Assembly: GCA_947501005.1 (NCBI GenBank) | Contig: CANMTU010000001.1 | Span: 1,264,501 to 1,328,500, forward strand | Source: an uncultured Erythrobacter sp. | GTDB lineage: Bacteria; Pseudomonadota; Alphaproteobacteria; Sphingomonadales; Sphingomonadaceae | DNA: 64,000 nt | Direction: 5' to 3' | Part shown: one piece after another, positions 60,699-64,000 of the stretch | Numbering within the stretch: position 1 is the stretch's first letter | Layout: each line of letters opens with the position of its first letter | Program-made: the position numbers and the translations under genes | The notes under the pieces: generated by a model | What the model was told of the DNA's origin: nothing | Databases searched by the model: none | Seen by the model: only the letters and a program-made list of their open reading frames with translations

Positions 60699-61073
60699 TC
60701 ATTCCCACTCCAGCGCGCCGACTTTCCACGCATAGGCGAAGCCGATGATCAACTCGCCCAGAAACACCATCATCGTGATCCAGCCCGGCCATCCGGTCAG
60801 ATCGAGGCTGACCGCCCAGGGAAACAGGAACGCGGCTTCGAGATCGAAGATGATGAACAGGATCGCGACGAGATAGAACCGCACGTCGAACTGGCTGCGC
60901 GGATCCTCGAAGGCGGGAAAGCCGCATTCGTATTCGCTCAGCTTCTCGGCATCGGGATCGTGGCTGCCGGTCAGGCGCGATACGCCCATCGGCAGGAACA
61001 CGAACGCGGCGGACAGCGCCACGGCGATGAACAGGAAGATCAGGATAGGCAGGTATTGTCCGAGGTCGACCAC
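60699..61073 (-). CDS. nuoA: NADH-quinone oxidoreductase subunit A
   Basis: 124 residues, three membrane helices. The long loop [22 protein letters not shown] is the NuoA signature; it lies next to the quinone tunnel. The start is GTG 61073 with GGAAT about six bases upstream, giving [16 protein letters not shown] longer open frame upstream has no ribosome site. First gene of the nuo run; its promoter should lie in 61074-61164 or in the aldehyde dehydrogenase gene. Confidence 0.95.
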   Translation of the reverse strand: MVDLGQYLPILIFLFIAVALSAAFVFLPMGVSRLTGSHDPDAEKLSEYECGFPAFEDPRSQFDVRFYLVAILFIIFDLEAAFLFPWAVSLDLTGWPGWITMMVFLGELIIGFAYAWKVGALEWE

Positions 61074-61095
61074 GAGCGATTCCAGTTGGATGCGA

Positions 61096-61133
61096 TTGCG
61101 CCCGCATCTAGGCGGCAAGCATCGCGGGCGCAA
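61096..61133. repeat. Perfect 10-bp inverted repeat upstream of nuoA
   Basis: TTGCGCCCGC (61096-61105) and GCGGGCGCAA (61124-61133) with 18 bases between. It fills most of the 91-base gap between the aldehyde dehydrogenase stop and nuoA. No T run follows on either strand, so a regulator site or a transcript-end hairpin are both possible. Confidence 0.55.
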
Positions 61134-61164
61134 GGCCAACCCGGACGGTTGGTGCCGGTCGCCC

Positions 61165-62568
61165 CTATCGCGCCTTTCCGTAGGGCGGCTTCAATCCGCC
61201 CAGCTTCGCCACGTCGACTTTCGCCTGGGTATAGATGCTGCGCGCATGGCTGAATTGCCGGAAGCCCTCGACCCCGTGATAGCTGCCCATGCCCGAGGGA
61301 CCGACGCCGCCGAACGGCAGATCGTCCATCGATACGTGGAAGATGACATCGTTCACCGTCACCCCGCCGCTGATCGTGCGTTCAAGCACCTTTTCCCGTT
61401 CCGCCGCGTCATCCCCGAAATAATACAGGCCGAGCGGGCGATCGTGATCGTTCACGTAATCGATCGCGTCGTCGATCCGGCCATAGGTCTTGATCGGCAG
61501 GATCGGGCCGAAGATTTCCTCCTGCATCGCCTTCATGTCGGCGGTCACGTTCCGGAGGATCGTCAACGGCATCTTGCGGGCGTTGGTGTTCGAGAAATCT
61601 TCGTCGCCCGGATTGATCTCGATCACCTCGGCGCCTTTGTGGCGCGCATCCTCGACCAGCCCCTGCAACCGGTCGAAATGCCGGTCGGTCACGATGCTGG
61701 CGTAATCCTCGTTCTCGAGCAGGGTGGGATACATGTTCGCCGTGCCCTGCCACACGCCGTGCAAGACCTCGTCCTCCTTGCCTTCGGGCACGAGGAGGTA
61801 ATCCGGCGCGAGACAGATCTGCCCGGCGTTGAGCATCTTGCCCAGCGCGATCTTCTCGCCGGCCTTGGCGAAATCCGCGCTTTCGCCGAGGAACACCGGG
61901 CTCTTGCCGCCAAGTTCCAGCGTGACCGGCACGAGATTGGCGGCGGCCGCCTGCATCACCTTGCGCCCCGTCTCGGTCGACCCGGTGAAGACCAGATGGT
62001 CGAAGGCCAGTCCGCTGAACGCCTGCGCCACTTCCGGCCCGCCGGTGAAGACGGCGCATTCGTCAGGCGTGTAGAATTCCTCGACCAGTTCGCGCAACGC
62101 CTCGCTGGTCTTTTCGGTGAACTCGCTCGGCTTGATCATCGCACGGTTGCCGGCGGCGAAGACCTGCATCAACGGCCCGAAGGTCAGGTTGACGGGGAAG
62201 TTCCACGGGCTGAGAATGCCGATCACGCCCTTCGGTTCGTAGCGCACCTCGGCCTTCGCGCCCAGCAGGGCGAGCGGGAATTGCAGGCCGCGTTTTTCGG
62301 GTCTGGCCCAACCTTCCAGATGTTTGAGACAGTATTTGCCGAAATTGACCGTGCCCTCGATATCGGTCTTCATCGACTGGTAGGGCGAACGGCTGCCGAA
62401 ATCCTCCGCCATCGCGGTGCACAACCTGTCCGCATGGTCGGTCAGGAGCTTGATCGCCCGCTCTATCCGGTCCCGCCGCAGCGCCATCGGTTCGGGGCGC
62501 ATCTGGTGATGGGCGGCGCGCTGCCGTTTGAGCACGGCTTCCATCTCGTTCGTCCGGTCGTCTGCCAT
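61165..62568 (-). CDS. Aldehyde dehydrogenase, coniferyl aldehyde dehydrogenase type
   Basis: 467 residues. Catalytic residues of the NAD(P)-dependent superfamily: general base in [10 protein letters not shown] and nucleophile in [25 protein letters not shown] binds the cofactor. The class is close to CalB-type enzymes that oxidise coniferyl and similar aldehydes to acids, given [15 protein letters not shown] and the short C-terminus. True substrate unknown. I chose ATG 62568 with GGAG six bases upstream; ATGs at 62571 and 62580 are alternatives. It is divergent from the thiolase gene. Confidence 0.85.
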   Translation of the reverse strand: MADDRTNEMEAVLKRQRAAHHQMRPEPMALRRDRIERAIKLLTDHADRLCTAMAEDFGSRSPYQSMKTDIEGTVNFGKYCLKHLEGWARPEKRGLQFPLALLGAKAEVRYEPKGVIGILSPWNFPVNLTFGPLMQVFAAGNRAMIKPSEFTEKTSEALRELVEEFYTPDECAVFTGGPEVAQAFSGLAFDHLVFTGSTETGRKVMQAAAANLVPVTLELGGKSPVFLGESADFAKAGEKIALGKMLNAGQICLAPDYLLVPEGKEDEVLHGVWQGTANMYPTLLENEDYASIVTDRHFDRLQGLVEDARHKGAEVIEINPGDEDFSNTNARKMPLTILRNVTADMKAMQEEIFGPILPIKTYGRIDDAIDYVNDHDRPLGLYYFGDDAAEREKVLERTISGGVTVNDVIFHVSMDDLPFGGVGPSGMGSYHGVEGFRQFSHARSIYTQAKVDVAKLGGLKPPYGKAR

Positions 62569-62672
62569 CATCGTCTCCATTTGCTTTCGCGGGGGTGGCT
62601 GCTTAGATCGTGCGCCTTATCCCGTGTCGCCCCTGGCGATACGCGTTTCACGGAACAAGGACCAGCACAAGC

Positions 62673-63869
62673 ATGACCCAGTTTGCCGCCAACGATCCCA
62701 TCGTCATCCTCTCCTACGCCCGCACCCCGATGGGCGGGATGCAGGGCGCCCTGTCCGATGCGTCGGCGACCGATCTCGGGGCGACGGCGGTGAAGGCTGC
62801 GGTCGAGCGTTCGGGCGTGCCGGTCGACAAGTTCGACCGCACCTATATGGGCTGCGTCCTGCCCGCCGGCCTCGGCCAGGCACCGGCCCGGCAGGCGAGC
62901 ATCAAGGCCGGCCTGCCGAAATCGGTCCAGGCGACGACGGTGAACAAGGTTTGCGGCAGCGGCATGCAGACGGTCATCATGGGCGCCGAGGCGCTGGCCA
63001 GCGGGACGGTCGACTATGTCGTCGCCGGCGGGATGGAAAGCATGACCAACGCGCCGTATCTCCTCAAGAAGCACCGCTCGGGCGCGCGGCTGGGCCACGA
63101 TACCGCCTACGATCACATGTTCCTCGACGGGCTGGAGGATGCCTACGAGGAAGGCCGCGCCATGGGCACCTTCGCGCAGGATACGGCCAACGAATACCAG
63201 ATGACGCGCGAGGAGATGGACGAATACTCCATCGAATCCCTGCGCCGCGCCAACGCCGCGATCGAAAGCGGGGCTTTCGCCGACGAGGTCGTGCCCGTCA
63301 CCATGTCGACCCGCGGCGGCGACGTCACCGTCGAGCAGGACGAGCAGCCGGGCCGCGGCAAGCCCGACAAGATCCCTACCCTGCGCCCCGCCTTCGCCAA
63401 GGACGGCACGATCACGGCGGCGACCTCCAGTTCGATCTCGGACGGGGCGGCCGCCGTCGTGCTGACCCGGCAAAGCCTTGCCAGCGACAACGGCCAGCAG
63501 CCGGTCGCCCGCATCGTCGGCCTTGCCGCCCATGCGCAGGAACCGGAAAAATTCACCACCGCACCCATCGGGGCGATCGAGAAGGTCCTCGATCAGGCCG
63601 GATGGAGCGCCGAGGACGTGGATCTGTGGGAAGTGAACGAGGCGTTCGCCTGCGTTGCCATGTTCGCGATGCGCGACATCGGTATCCCGCACGACAAGAT
63701 CAACGTGAACGGCGGCGGCACCGCGCTCGGCCACCCGATCGGCGCCAGTGGTACGCGGATCATCGTCACCCTGCTCAACGCGATGAAGCAGCAGGGCAAG
63801 ACACGCGGCGTCGCCTCGCTCTGCATCGGCGGCGGGGAAGCCACCGCCGTCGCGGTCGAACTGGTCTAA
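62673..63869 (+). CDS. Acetyl-CoA C-acetyltransferase (thiolase)
   Basis: 398 residues. Nucleophile Cys94 in NKVCGSGMQ; catalytic His in VNGGGTALGHPIGASGTR; second Cys in SLCIGGGEA. NEAFACVAMFAM is typical of biosynthetic thiolases (AtoB/PhaA type), which condense two acetyl-CoA to acetoacetyl-CoA or run in reverse. An earlier in-frame start at 62610 lies in the upstream gap and lacks support. It could serve polyhydroxybutyrate, the mevalonate-like or ketone-body branch; no partner gene is visible before the window ends. Confidence 0.93.
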   Translation: MTQFAANDPIVILSYARTPMGGMQGALSDASATDLGATAVKAAVERSGVPVDKFDRTYMGCVLPAGLGQAPARQASIKAGLPKSVQATTVNKVCGSGMQTVIMGAEALASGTVDYVVAGGMESMTNAPYLLKKHRSGARLGHDTAYDHMFLDGLEDAYEEGRAMGTFAQDTANEYQMTREEMDEYSIESLRRANAAIESGAFADEVVPVTMSTRGGDVTVEQDEQPGRGKPDKIPTLRPAFAKDGTITAATSSSISDGAAAVVLTRQSLASDNGQQPVARIVGLAAHAQEPEKFTTAPIGAIEKVLDQAGWSAEDVDLWEVNEAFACVAMFAMRDIGIPHDKINVNGGGTALGHPIGASGTRIIVTLLNAMKQQGKTRGVASLCIGGGEATAVAVELV

Positions 63870-63949
63870 TTCACCGACCTTTGGGCGGGCGCCGGAAAGT
63901 TTTCGCGCCTGCCGGGTTGTGCAAGGCAGAGATCCCTGGAGACGAGACG

Positions 63950-64000
63950 ATGAAACCCCTGATACTCGCCGCGACCTGCCTCGCGCTCGCCGCTTGCGGT
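63950..64000 (+). CDS. Lipoprotein, first 17 residues only
   Basis: ATG 63950 follows a GGAG ribosome site by nine bases. The 17 visible residues (MKPLILAATCLALAACG) form a lipoprotein signal with lipobox LAAC at residue 16. The rest lies beyond the window, so function is unknown. It is 80 bases after the thiolase, in the same direction. Confidence 0.65.
   Translation, partial: MKPLILAATCLALAACG

Overview
This 64 kb window is an ordinary-looking piece of chromosome from an alphaproteobacterium. It is GC-rich, densely packed, and full of 4-base start/stop overlaps. The gene content points to the Sphingomonadales, most likely the Erythrobacteraceae. This placement is inferred from gene content and order (pdhA/pdhB next to an ftsB-like gene, trpGDC-moaC-lexA, and nuoA-N followed by birA, coaX and an RNase J gene). 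It was not checked by a database search. I see no insertion sequence, prophage, integrase, CRISPR array, rRNA or plasmid-type gene. No gap between genes exceeds 300 bases.

Layout. 1-6900: an exported protein (cut by the window edge), gyrA, a YhhN-type membrane gene broken by an in-frame stop, trmFO, an EF-hand protein and a squalene/phytoene synthase-like protein. 6979-9472: three overlapping Tad pilus-associated genes (one TadG-like, two TadE-like). 9521-12411 (minus): pdhB, pdhA and an ftsB-like gene. 12464-16393: an acyl-CoA dehydrogenase divergent from 4-hydroxyphenylpyruvate dioxygenase, a VOC protein and an MscS channel. 16425-18077 (minus): tRNA-Arg(CCT), DUF1178, a nitrilase-family amidase and glutaredoxin. 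18134-18716: a small heat-shock gene with both a heat-shock sigma-factor promoter and a ROSE-type RNA thermometer. 18965-21925 (minus): pyrG, secG, tpiA. 22133-31132 (plus): ppiD, trpE, two unrelated genes, trpGDC, moaC and self-regulated lexA. 31154-36126: comEC divergent from gltX-gltA. 36187-41355: a sensor-kinase homologue without its phosphoacceptor histidine, an unassigned membrane protein, and a TipN-like coiled-coil protein.

41358-61073 (minus) is a single run of 22 genes with no internal gap above 26 bases. It holds all fourteen complex I subunits (nuoA-N), four extra genes set between them, and then birA, coaX, RNase J and DUF1467. The extra genes encode a lipoprotein between nuoC and nuoD, two tiny membrane proteins between nuoE and nuoF, and a secreted protein with an internally duplicated two-cysteine repeat between nuoF and nuoG. 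61165-64000 has an aldehyde dehydrogenase, a thiolase and the start of a lipoprotein gene.

No wholly new system is obvious. The best leads are: the four non-canonical genes embedded in the nuo operon; the RpoH-promoter plus ROSE hairpin upstream of hsp20; the degenerate kinase at 36187-37539, where proline replaces the phosphoacceptor His; the unassigned two-part protein at 37647-38807; and the palindrome over the hppD promoter. Starts were chosen by reading the sequence and are flagged where unsure. Nine genes appear to use TTG or GTG starts.
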